NCBI GenBank assembly: GCA_002077045.2 | Contig: KZ111143.1 | Span: 233,171-297,170 of the forward strand | DNA length: 64,000 nucleotides | DNA from: Rachicladosporium sp. CCFEE 5018 | Taxonomy: Eukaryota > Ascomycota > Dothideomycetes > Cladosporiales > Cladosporiaceae | Direction of reading: 5' to 3' | Shown here: piece by piece, positions 43,401 through 52,180 of the stretch | Position numbering within the stretch: position 1 is the first letter of the stretch | Layout of the letters: each line of letters opens with the position of its first letter | Notes under the pieces: generated by a model | What the model was told of the DNA's origin: nothing | Databases searched by the model: none | Seen by the model: only the letters and a program-made list of their open reading frames with translations | Made by a program: the position numbers and the translations under genes

Positions 43401-45423
43401 CGAAGACATGAGCATCCACGACCACCACCGTCGCTCGACTGACATCGCCGCCGGCCTTCAGTTTCAGCTCCCAGCCCGCATCGCTGCCGTCAAAGCAATG
43501 CAAGAGCGACGTCAGCAAGAGGCCGAGGAAAAGCGTAAGAGTCGCGATCGTAGCAGCCGTGCTCCGGAACCTGGAAGACCCTTGGGGGAGATTCGCGATC
43601 TGCCGAGTCTGAACTTCAGCCGCATGGACCTCATCGATAAGCTCAACGATGCCTTGCAGGTGCATCCAACTAAGTCTCTGGAAGTCGTAAGTCGTCGAGA
43701 CTTCTCTGGCATCTGCTGTCCCAATCCTCAGAGGCCGGTGAGTGGGGAGAATTTATGGGATTGGTATGCGAGTTTCTTCAACAAGCCTGAGGACTTTCCA
43801 GCTGAGATTGAGGATGAGGAGGGCAGTGAGAAGGGCGAGGACTTTGAAGCTGAGGCGGAGAAGGAGGGAGTCGAGTCGAAGCGTGGGAGCAAGGCGCTGA
43901 GTGACGATGATGCTGCTGGGCGTCCGCTTTCGCCGCAGGAGCATATGCTGCAAGTCGCTACACAGGTCAACAGGCTTTCGATCCCGAGTGTGAATGGCTT
44001 GAGCGAGAGGCTGTCCGAGCTGTTGCCCAGTCTGCGCAATTTGCATCTCGACAGTGTGTTGGCCAACGACCGCGAGGTGGCGCACACAATCGATGACATT
44101 CATCAGCTTGGTCACATACCTGGCCCACGTCCAGACACCGTACTGTCGACTCGCACGTCTGCTGGCTTCCGCACCTTGGCTGAACGGGCCGAGGAGATCG
44201 TGCTGAATGGTACACACGACTCGATCATACCTGGACGAGCACTGGCACTCAACAAGGAGCTGCCTGCTTTACCAGGGTCGATGTCGACTGATCGTGTTGC
44301 GTCACCAATGTCACTGAACAGCAAAGCGTCGTATCTCTCGGGCTCCATCTCCGCGCCATCTGGACTCGCGAAAGTCCTCGAGCGACCAGCGTCTGCGATG
44401 GTCCGTACTCGGACCCCGTTGACCGAGGATGAAGTTCAGAAGCTACTCCCACCCGAGATGAATCCTATCGCGAAGGGGTATCGTCGCTCTCTGCTCGTCT
44501 CTTCGCTCAGCAGCCGACCTTGGAACCTCGACGAGAACTACCCTTGGTCCGAAGGTAGCCTCGCCATCGATCTCACTGCGCCTGACAAGGTGCATCACCG
44601 CGAGACACTCGCCAGCGAGCTCGCCCGTCATCGTGGTACGAAGTCTCTAGACGTTACCCGGACCGGCAACAACCTGCTCGACAGCACCAACTCTGGCATA
44701 GACGTAGGCTCCATCACCACTGATCTCGATCCCTCAGCATCCATTAACACTGAGCAGCTCACCGGAGTCTCCACAACCCACGCCCACAAGAACTCCAAAC
44801 GCTCCATCTTCGGCTCGCTCAAGCACAAGATTGGTCTTGCTCGCAGTACTATCGATGACACGACGAAGACCGTCAGCACTCCAACGGCCACGCGCACAAC
44901 CGACGAATCGACGACCCACAACCCAGGTGATCGCTACCCGACTACAGCCTTGACTCCACCCCTCGGCTTCAACCTGGACGAAGTCCGCTCTTACTTCTCT
45001 GACGATAGCGCCGAGAGCCACCGCGGAAAGAATAGTCACCGCAAAGCTCCCAAAGGACGCCGCTGGACTGGTCTCAAGAGCCGCAACAAACACCACCACC
45101 CCGCGCCGGGTGACCCACAGCGCAGTCAGTCCCTCAACGCCGCCAATAGCGACGACGCCACACTCCAGACACAGTCCTACTCAGCTGGCTCCTTTAACGA
45201 GCATCGCCTCCTCGGTCTCGGCGAGAGCAGTGGTGTCTACGCATTCGAAGGTGTGGGTATGGGCAAGACGGAGTTTAGGATTAAGCGCTTTGGGGAGAAA
45301 CTGAGGGTCTTGTTTGCGAAGGGTGGGGAGTTGATTCGGAGTTTGAGTGTGAGGAGCCAGAGGAAGAAGGGACCCGGGGGGAGGGATGAGTGGCTGGAGG
45401 ATTCGCTGTATTCTGGTGTGTGA
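40495..45423 (+). CDS. Large, mostly disordered Ser/Pro-rich fungal protein of unknown function
   Basis: A 1642-residue open frame that I do not recognise. The first 450 residues are rich in Ser, Pro, Arg, His and Met with repeated PPP and HAH-type low-complexity stretches. Residues around 500-530 form a charged Ala/Arg/Glu helix. A more ordered core appears near residues 1010-1110, including LNFSRMDLIDKLNDALQ and ENLWDWYASFFNKPEDFP. The C-terminal 60 residues are basic and amphipathic (FRIKRFGEKLRVLFAKGG, then RSQRKKG), possibly membrane- or nucleic-acid-binding. A 45-bp stop-free stretch at 43687-43731 begins gtaagt and ends cctcag in frame, so it could be a retained or unneeded intron. Numerous SP/TP sites suggest kinase regulation. 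Function cannot be assigned. Confidence 0.7.
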   Translation: MPYTDPVSSVSGRNSRASNVSAATGASRSHRPPPMGSVGDTLANAGVLSMLKTSTDTGDIGALSFNSSRLPRMPHRAGQSRQHPSRLSSSSRHPPGGPGNHNYAPSVQSRVSSNNREWDTASNGRRGSMTSMQTMPTFMSDAQTSIMSGGRPLGLGPLPGNSKRDSRSYSLTNDPARQLPRLRSATSLKSQGHEPRQRYEGPPPPMAEIRGPFVYPTRLKRPGYRSPSPALSDTYAHGQSVHPAHVHHRRQPMPAGPAMPNLPSMARPPLQTYVSDYGPDYPVDHGYLHPPPPRGMSVSPVNYEQLAPLPAHYHYRQPAMPLAHAHPMHQHGQRGMPALPPHSIYGPPRPMFAQPQYGMPQHPRRGPAPPPHVAPMAASIFHNAARMARQVPQRTDTPMHDLSPLSSDPPSSGTAPSASSPPTPRDTSTVQVVIDPAFINPALTDLPESTGDPVMPTKYFEYADGLERVEDSEIEVHHPSVPPSGFVQRVRAMLESRAAAEAAARRDAEREHERVHVERMQVETYDFANADATRFTLIEEYQSPVELPASPIKLAELSAGPKSPVQSLRRLTRDLVKAELAPSSTEVQGSSRLDPVTPLKGHPSPARPCEQTPGYDTTTFEPSQVEEGTQQTDLPSSPPMIQHKGSVTESVGTCGTDAQSKASGMDYALHYSPPSETEGTATDLGETETESRDPFALQADTMTAQRQEARAALRSIHTDMPPEPVSPMLTGENVNRFSAVSPIHTETLGIDATIQQANDGDPPTSKNGLRPAADENQPPTPRTPRTYSKSVQLAQPNVSITETNSNRLSLPADLSMIGDTTINSATDAMTDMAVRFSMPGTTITIGKPQIINISAGSTPLKDEASTLKPALYTTDRPRRGGSVVTFEDEVAPLKVQKKAEQHRQSQSLGAIVPIARSNGLHTAPSFDEQQVDPDRSSRDTTADMRFSGINFIRNKYPSTHLPGLKEESLEDMSIHDHHRRSTDIAAGLQFQLPARIAAVKAMQERRQQEAEEKRKSRDRSSRAPEPGRPLGEIRDLPSLNFSRMDLIDKLNDALQVHPTKSLEVVSRRDFSGICCPNPQRPVSGENLWDWYASFFNKPEDFPAEIEDEEGSEKGEDFEAEAEKEGVESKRGSKALSDDDAAGRPLSPQEHMLQVATQVNRLSIPSVNGLSERLSELLPSLRNLHLDSVLANDREVAHTIDDIHQLGHIPGPRPDTVLSTRTSAGFRTLAERAEEIVLNGTHDSIIPGRALALNKELPALPGSMSTDRVASPMSLNSKASYLSGSISAPSGLAKVLERPASAMVRTRTPLTEDEVQKLLPPEMNPIAKGYRRSLLVSSLSSRPWNLDENYPWSEGSLAIDLTAPDKVHHRETLASELARHRGTKSLDVTRTGNNLLDSTNSGIDVGSITTDLDPSASINTEQLTGVSTTHAHKNSKRSIFGSLKHKIGLARSTIDDTTKTVSTPTATRTTDESTTHNPGDRYPTTALTPPLGFNLDEVRSYFSDDSAESHRGKNSHRKAPKGRRWTGLKSRNKHHHPAPGDPQRSQSLNAANSDDATLQTQSYSAGSFNEHRLLGLGESSGVYAFEGVGMGKTEFRIKRFGEKLRVLFAKGGELIRSLSVRSQRKKGPGGRDEWLEDSLYSGV

Positions 45424-45711
45424 GACCTGTGAGTGCTGGGGCTGCCGGAGACTGGGTTGAATGAGTTGCTGACCGAGAGGCAGAGCCGGTGCATTTGTTT
45501 GTTTGACCTTAGCGATGCATGGCGGTGATCAGAGCATTGATTATGGTCGAGGCTGGAAATGCGCTTGGAATATGGTGGGCGGAAGTAATTGGACTTGACG
45601 AAAGAGCAGTATCGTGACTTTTGCAGTACCATCCAGACGCATTGGCATATCGTACATGTAATGGACAAATGTATCACAAAGGTTCTTGACGGTAGAGGTT
45701 TGATACCAGTC

Positions 45712-48700
45712 CTATGCCTTCTTCCTCAGCAGTACGATATGATCCCCAGCTTTCACCACTTCGCCAGGTTGAACCAGCACCTTTTCGACCTTGGCTCCGT
45801 CTAGGTCGTCAGGCACATCGACATTGATCTCTAGCTTCATCGCCTCGAGTATGGCGAGCGTCTGCTTGGCCTTGACTTCGTCTCCCTCCTTCACCTGTAC
45901 CTTCCATACATTGCTTGCAGTCGGCGCCTCCACTGACGCGATGGCAGGATCTGCGTTCAGGTCAGTACAGATCGGCTTTTGCGTTGGGTCAGAACGCGTA
46001 CCCTCAAGCAGCTGATCCAAAGTCCCCTCGTCAACCTTCGTCTTCGCCTTCTCCTCCCGCCACCTCGCTAGACTTTCATTCTCCTCCCTCGTCATATCGT
46101 CCTGTGCCTCCGCTTGTCTCTGTCTGATCCCCTTGACCTCCTCAGCAGTGTCCTTCAACAACTGGTTATGCTCCGCCATATCGAACACAGCCTCCTCCCA
46201 CTTCCACTCATACCGTCCAGATCTGAACAGCAAGAGTTGCTTGTTGATCTCCTCCTCACTGACCCTCTCGAATTGAATCAGATCGAACTCACGGAATAGC
46301 CAAGGCCGCTCGGGCGTGAAGCCGTGCTTCCAGCCGAACGTGTCGAAGCAGGGGACTGTTTGGCCGAGCATCATGTACCCGCCAGGACTATCGCTGGGGT
46401 ATATAGACAGACAGCTCCCGCCCCAGCCCGCTGTGCCTTCGGGAGTGAATGTCCGGCTTGGGTTCGCCTTAGGCGAGCTCATGCGGTGTCGAGGGTCGAC
46501 TGGTAGGGAGACAGTATTGCCGGAGAAGAAGCCCATGATTACCGCTATGAAAGTCCCAGAGAGGAAGTTCGAGCGGAGTTGATCTGGCGTGAAGGCGTTG
46601 TTCTTCGCCACGAAGTCGAGGTTGGAAGGCAGGTAGGGCGCATGAGGACGTGTAGAAGACATGTAGCGTTCTGTCGCTTCGTCCTGCACACGGGACTCGA
46701 AAGATAGCGGAAGTGTGATGCGGCGGCAGGGAATCTTCTGCTTCGAGAGGTCGCCGATCTTGTTTTCGAGGTCTTGCAGGTGGGAGATCAACTGCTTGCG
46801 GTCGAGTGACAGGCCGTTGTAGAAGAGCGTGATGGAGGTGCAGCCGCTGACCGTGTTTGTGAGATTGTCCTTGAGCCAGTTTGGGGCATCAGAGCCGTGG
46901 AGGGCGGTCTCCAGTGCAGTCGTGCGACAGCGATGATTGATATCGAACTCCTCATTGCCGTACTCTACAATCATGTGGTCATCTCCTGCTTGGCGATAGC
47001 GTACCAGTGGCTGTGAGCCCTCTGCTTTGCGCTCCCACAGAATCGATGGCTCATCGTTGTTCGTGAGCTCGGTTCGGCCACCTAGTGGCTGGATATTGGC
47101 GAAGTCACCAGTGCTAATGGCCTTCTCCAGTGCCGACAGGTACTCTTCGACACCCTTACGCACGAGTAGAGCGGTCTCCAAACTCACACTCCGATACTTA
47201 AGCGTATCACCGGCCTTGACCTGTCCCATCTTCCAGAACTCCCCTCGGATGATTGTGTTGACACTCGCGAAGCCACCGAAGTTCGGGCAATCCACAGGGA
47301 AGATACATGGGTCATCACCCGTGAAGTTCAAACCACCGAGCGGGTAGCCATATTCGATGAGATTGCTGGGGTGGGACCCACCTTCGCCACCGTCCTTGCG
47401 TGCCCATTGCGGCACAGGGCCGATGAGACGGATGGCACTGCGACTCGCGTTGTGTGAGACCTTCCAGTCGGTGGAGTAGAGCATGTCGATGTCTTCAGAG
47501 GTCAGATACCCTACGTCGTGTGGGCCAGGCATAGCGAGGATGGTCCAGTGAGATGGGTACACCGGACGTAGACTTTCTGGCACAGCAGGATGGCCACCAA
47601 GACTCTTCGATGGCTCCTTCACAATCGCTAGTAGATCACCTGGTGCAAGTTGGCGGCCTTGGTAGCCTCCAATGCCTACGATCGGTGAAGTAGACTTGCT
47701 CCCGAAGTAGTCGGCAACTGCTGGAAAGCCACCGTACACTGCTAAGTAGGCACGACAACCCCCGCCAGTAGACTTGCCGATCTTGAGGTTCTGGCCGGCT
47801 TTGATGTGTTTCCTGGTCCACATCGGGAATACATCGCCGTCTAGTGTCGTTTCCATGGGTGCGCCAGTGAGCGCGATCACAGCAGGTCCCAGGAAACGCA
47901 GCTCTGGACCGCTGAGAGTGATTTCCAAGCCTTCCTTGCCTCGATCATTACCGACGAGCATATTGGCTATGCTCAGTGCCACTGGATCCATCGCACCGCT
48001 GTGAGGGATGCCTTTGCCAACGGCAGGCCGACCAGGCAAGTCCTGCATCAACGTGTACGCACCAGCTGAGATGACGTCGATTGCAGCAGGCTGGAAGACG
48101 AAGTCCTCGAGGAAGCTCGTGAGTGTATGTCCTAACGTAAATCTGTCGTCACGAAGGACTGCTGCGAGAAAGTCCAGATTGGTCGGCGGACCCGAAATCG
48201 TGGACCTCGTAAGCATCATGTCCATGCCCTTGATGGCGGCTGTGCGAGTCCTGGCATGTAGCATGACTTTCGCAATGAGGGGATCGTAGTTCGAGGTGAT
48301 GGTCGATCCAGTGAAAACCCAAGTATCAATACGAGAGTTGTCGAGTTCCGCCCACTCGACTTTCTGCAGAAGGCCAGGAGAGGGTGCATAGTCGCGAACA
48401 GGGTTCTCTGCATAGACTCTTGCCTCGATCGCAGCACCAGTGGGCTTCGACGGTTGTAGCCCCTGTAGTTGGTCTGCAGAGAATCCTCCACGCCCAGCCA
48501 ACTGAGCATCTGCTTGCCGGAGCATCAGCTCAACAAGATCGACATCGTAACAGAGCTCCGTAATGCCGTGCTCGACTTGCAGTCGTGTGTTCATCTCCAG
48601 AAAGAAGAAGTCACCACTCTTGTCGTCGACCAGATACTCCACGGTGCCAGCTGAGCCGTACTTGATCGACTTTGCTAGCTTGACAGCGGCATCGCCAAGT

Positions 48701-49664
48701 TTCTCACGCATGCCGGGATGGGCCTCGACGAAAGGTGACGGCGCCTCTTCTATCACCTTTTGGTGCCTTCGTTGGATGCTGCATTCGCGTTCGCCGAAGT
48801 GTATCGCTTCCCCTTGCCCATTGCCGAACACCTGCACTTCAATATGGTGACTTGCAGGGTAGTACCGTTCGATGAAGACGCCAGCATTCTTGAACAGGGC
48901 TTCACCGCGCGACTTGACCATCGTAAAGCCTTTCTTGACTTCCTCTGCAGTGTTGCAAGTCACAAGACCCATTCCGCCGCCACCGCCCGTTGCTACAACC
49001 AATTAGCATGGTCCTTCTTGGGTCATCGAGAGAACGTGCCTTTCAACATCACGGGGTACCCCAGCTTCTCGCTCTGGGTGACAGCATCTTCCTCGCTATC
49101 GACAAGACCCTTCGTGCCGGGCACGATAGGCACACCTGCTTTTTCCGCAAGATCTCGAGCGACTGTCATGTGTGAGTAGCTTGTTCATCTGATGGACAGA
49201 AAATAGAGTACCGTGCTTGATGCCGAATGCCTACAATATGATCAGTTACAGTCCGCGACCATTGCCGCCTCAAGTCGTACCTCAATCGCCTCGGGCCCAG
49301 GTCCAACCCACACCATGCCAGCGTCGCCCACCGACCTAGCGAAGTCGGCGTTCTCTGACAGAAATCCATAGCCTGGGATTATCGCATCGACATGCTGCTC
49401 CTTAGCTATCTTGATAATGGCAGCTCCATCGGTATAGCCTGAGGTTTTCGTTCCAGGTAATAATACCGCCTCGTCTGCGTGTGACACGTGCAGCGAAGCA
49501 ACATCGGCGGCAGTGTAGATCGACACGGTCCTGATGTTCAGACGCTTCGCAGTGCGAATAATACGGACCTTGTCAAGTTAGTAGGTTGTGAGCCTGAGCG
49601 CCGGAGGAGGACGTACAGCGATTTCACCTCGATTGGCGATCAGCAAAGTCTTGATCTTCTCCAT
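45712..49664 (-). CDS. LamA-like biotin carboxylase / KipA / KipI fusion (urea-carboxylase family)
   Basis: Five exons on the minus strand: 49617-49664, 49281-49568, 49212-49230 (19 nt), 49040-49162 and 45712-48992, giving 1252 residues. Introns of 48, 50, 49 and 47 bp have phases 0, 0, 1 and 1. The last has a GC donor (AAAG|GCACGT), a GCTAAT branch and a TAG acceptor; it restores LKATGGGGGMG. Domains in order: biotin carboxylase with MEKIKTLLIANRGEIA and EMNTRLQVEH; KipA/PxpC-like carboxyltransferase; KipI/PxpB-like domain; biotinyl domain with EAMKLE, biotin Lys about 1212. There is no allophanate hydrolase domain, so it is not a full Dur1,2 urea amidolyase. Aspergillus LamA, needed for lactam use, has this type, and a LamB homologue lies 5 kb away. 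HGATAR sites occur upstream at 49851 and 50028. Urea carboxylase remains possible. Confidence 0.88.
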
Positions 49665-50304
49665 CTTTGGAACCGGAATGACCACAGTTGCGATCTAGGA
49701 AAACAAAGGAAGAAAAGGGTATTTGAACCGGATGAGTGTCTATTGGTAACAAGGGCATATCATATCACCCCGCTTCATGAGAGGTCTTGCTAGCATCGCC
49801 TTCTACCTTGAGCTCTACGCGTCATTCTGACTGTGCTATTGGCTACGCGACGATAGCAAGACGAGACATGAGAAGTGAGCATAGGAGATACTTGAAAGAA
49901 ACTGAGAGACTCGCATCGTCGGCAATTGCTCTTCGTCCGTAGCAGACGCGTTTCGCGTGGTGATATCGCGCTGTAGCTTTGCTCCCGCGAGTGCTGCGGT
50001 ATCGACTTGTCAACCAGTAGAAGTGCGCTATCAACAATGGGACTAACATCGGCGTATTGAACGCTACACAGATCGCGCCTGCCCGCATCTTAGTATCTGA
50101 TGTGATGCGAAGACGGGTACAGGACATCGAGAGACTGCCAGTGTGGACTACTCCCAGCGATGACGACATGGCTGTCGCGTGTCCCACGCGTGTGAAAGTG
50201 ATTGTACCGGATGCGACAGTATTGGGCATAGATCTTATACCGCCAGGCCGTCTAAACTGACCGAGTACCACGGCTGCAGACAGGGGTCGTGTGTCAATTA
50301 TGAG
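49665..50304. promoter_or_regulatory. Divergent promoter of lamA-like and DNA ligase genes
   Basis: A 640-bp spacer with no gene. It contains two HGATAR-type GATA-factor sites, CGATAG at 49851-49856 (plus) and TGATAG on the minus strand at 50028-50033. Such sites bind nitrogen regulators of the AreA class, but they are short and occur by chance. Confidence 0.4.
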
Positions 50305-51352
50305 ATGAGCACTCCAAGCAAGAGACGCAAGAAGAATGACTACCAGCCATCACCGCAGCCTGTTCGTGGACTGGACTTCTTCTTTGGCAAGCAACGGGCA
50401 GAGACCGGCGTGAAGACTGAGAAGGATAAACGTAATAATGCAGATATCGGTAGCAGTCAGCAGGGTGGCGAAAATGCCGACAAGGAGACGGAAGCGACCT
50501 TGACGGACGAGCAACTTGCTCGAAAGCTTCAGGCCGAATGGGATGAACAGGATCGAATACCAACGAACGGACACACGGTCGAGACAGCTGCTGAAGCTAC
50601 TTTGCAAGATGTCAAGGCAGACGAAAGTGACGATCTTTATGCTGTCAGCGTGAAAGACGAATCGGAAGTGCCTAATGCAGTGCCTGAGGTCGAGGTCGAC
50701 CAGCCCGTGACGAACGCATTCAGTAGCCTGGGTAAGAAGAGCACTTTGACATTGCAGTCCGCTTCAGCAGAGGAAGATACAACGTCAAGTGCGATACACT
50801 TCGATCAATCGCCCTTGATATTCGACCCACAGAAGTATGTACCCGAACTGAAGAGGCAGTGGGCGAACGAGGGAAATCAGGCCACATATGCACTTCTCAC
50901 GCACTGCTTCGTACTTGTCAATAGCACGCAGTCGCGCATCAAAATTGTCGATACCTTGGTGAACCTGCTTCGAGTCCTCATTGAGGGAGACCCTGACTCA
51001 CTACTGCCAGCGGTCTGGCTAGCAACGAACTCTATATCGCCACCATACATTGACCTGGAACTTGGTCTGGGCGGCAGCGCCATCAGTAAAGCTCTCAAGA
51101 AAGTGTGTGGCCTCGATAATGGTGGTCTCAAGAAGCTGTACGACAAGCACGGCGATGCTGGTGATGTGGCATTTGAGGCAAAGAAGCGACAGAGCGTCAC
51201 GTTGCGTAAGCCAAAGCCCTTGACGGTTAAAGGAGTATTTGACAGCCTTGTCAAAGTAGCCAACTCCAAGGGCCAAGGCAGTGTCGAAGCTAAGCAGCGG
51301 ATTGTCGAGCGTCTGATTCAGGACGCTCGCGGTGCCGAAGAGAGTCGCTATA
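50305..51352 (+). CDS. CDC9: DNA ligase I, N-terminal part (cut by assembly gap)
   Basis: An open frame of 349 codons that ends at the run of Ns. The start MSTPSKRRKK is basic and nuclear-localisation-like. A PCNA-binding-like segment QPVRGLDFFFGK lies at residues 18-29. An acidic linker follows. The DNA-binding domain of ATP-dependent ligase I starts near residue 175 and reads FDPQKYVPE, YALLTHCFVLVNSTQSRIKI, SPPYIDLELGLGGSAI and the KPLTVKGVFDSL region, stopping at GAEESRY. The adenylation and OB domains, including the active-site Lys, are missing because the sequence is absent, not because the gene is broken. The sequence after the gap does not resume the ligase, so the true gap must exceed 100 bases. 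The in-frame start 42 codons upstream adds unconserved residues. Confidence 0.88.
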
Positions 51353-51452
51353 NNNNNNNNNNNNNNNNNNNNNNNNNNNNNNNNNNNNNNNNNNNNNNNN
51401 NNNNNNNNNNNNNNNNNNNNNNNNNNNNNNNNNNNNNNNNNNNNNNNNNNNN
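51353..51452. other. Assembly gap of exactly 100 Ns
   Basis: One hundred consecutive Ns, the standard placeholder for a scaffold gap of unknown size. It truncates the DNA ligase gene. Confidence 0.99.
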
Positions 51453-52180
51453 GGCCCTCCCGCCTTTCATGCAATTCTCTTTGGCCTGTTCTCCAGATGT
51501 CGTCCTTCAACCAACGAAGGCAGGTGCGCGGCGGGGTCATTTCCGTTCGTCTTGTCGCGTGGCGCGGTGCAAGGTGTCGGGCCTGGCTTGGTTGCCTGCC
51601 TGTCAGTTCTCTGTGGCTCGTGGGGCCTTTTTAGATTTCCCCGTGCTTGCGTGTGGCCGCGCTGTCTCATCATCGGCTGGTGTTGGCGTTGCTGTCACAG
51701 GTTCCCCCTTCGCTTTCCGCGTGTGCACGATATACTGCACATTTCTCTCATTGCCATTCTTTGCACTCCTATCCTTCTCAACGTGTGTGCTGCCACGTCG
51801 TGATTGACACTGTGGCATCGATTTACCGCTTCTCGCCATCAGACGTCACTCCTGAAATACGCAATTCGATCTACATACGCTTTCTCGTCACGTTACGGCC
51901 ATCAGCCTGCATATTGCGCATCACATTGACTGACAACAGCAAGATATTGTCATTGTCGTCGTCCTGGAGAGGGAGAAGTGACTTGCGACGTTCAAGCACT
52001 CGCATCGGCAATTCGATCCCGGCTTTCGGATTGGTCAATCAATCGACAAAGTACAACAATTGCACACAGAACACTGCTGCCTCGTGGAAGGCTTCTGGAG
52101 ACACCCAATCACTTGCATCTGCTTCTTGGTCGTCTATACCATCCTCTTGGCACTATTTGACGACTTCCTCGGGCAATGCC
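51453..52180. other. Post-gap region / probable leader of the Hpc2 gene
   Basis: About 0.73 kb after the gap. The Hpc2 frame is open upstream to 51647, but the extra 178 codons are unconserved and Ser/Cys/His-rich, so this is treated as upstream or leader sequence. No ligase sequence resumes here. Confidence 0.5.

Noticed and set aside
45712..49664. Annotation as a complete urea amidolyase (Dur1,2)
   Set aside because: The allophanate hydrolase (amidase) domain is absent; only carboxylase, KipA, KipI and biotinyl domains are present.
51453..51807. Continuation of the DNA ligase frame across the Ns
   Set aside because: The sequence after the gap has no ligase similarity; the frame passes through Ns only by accident.
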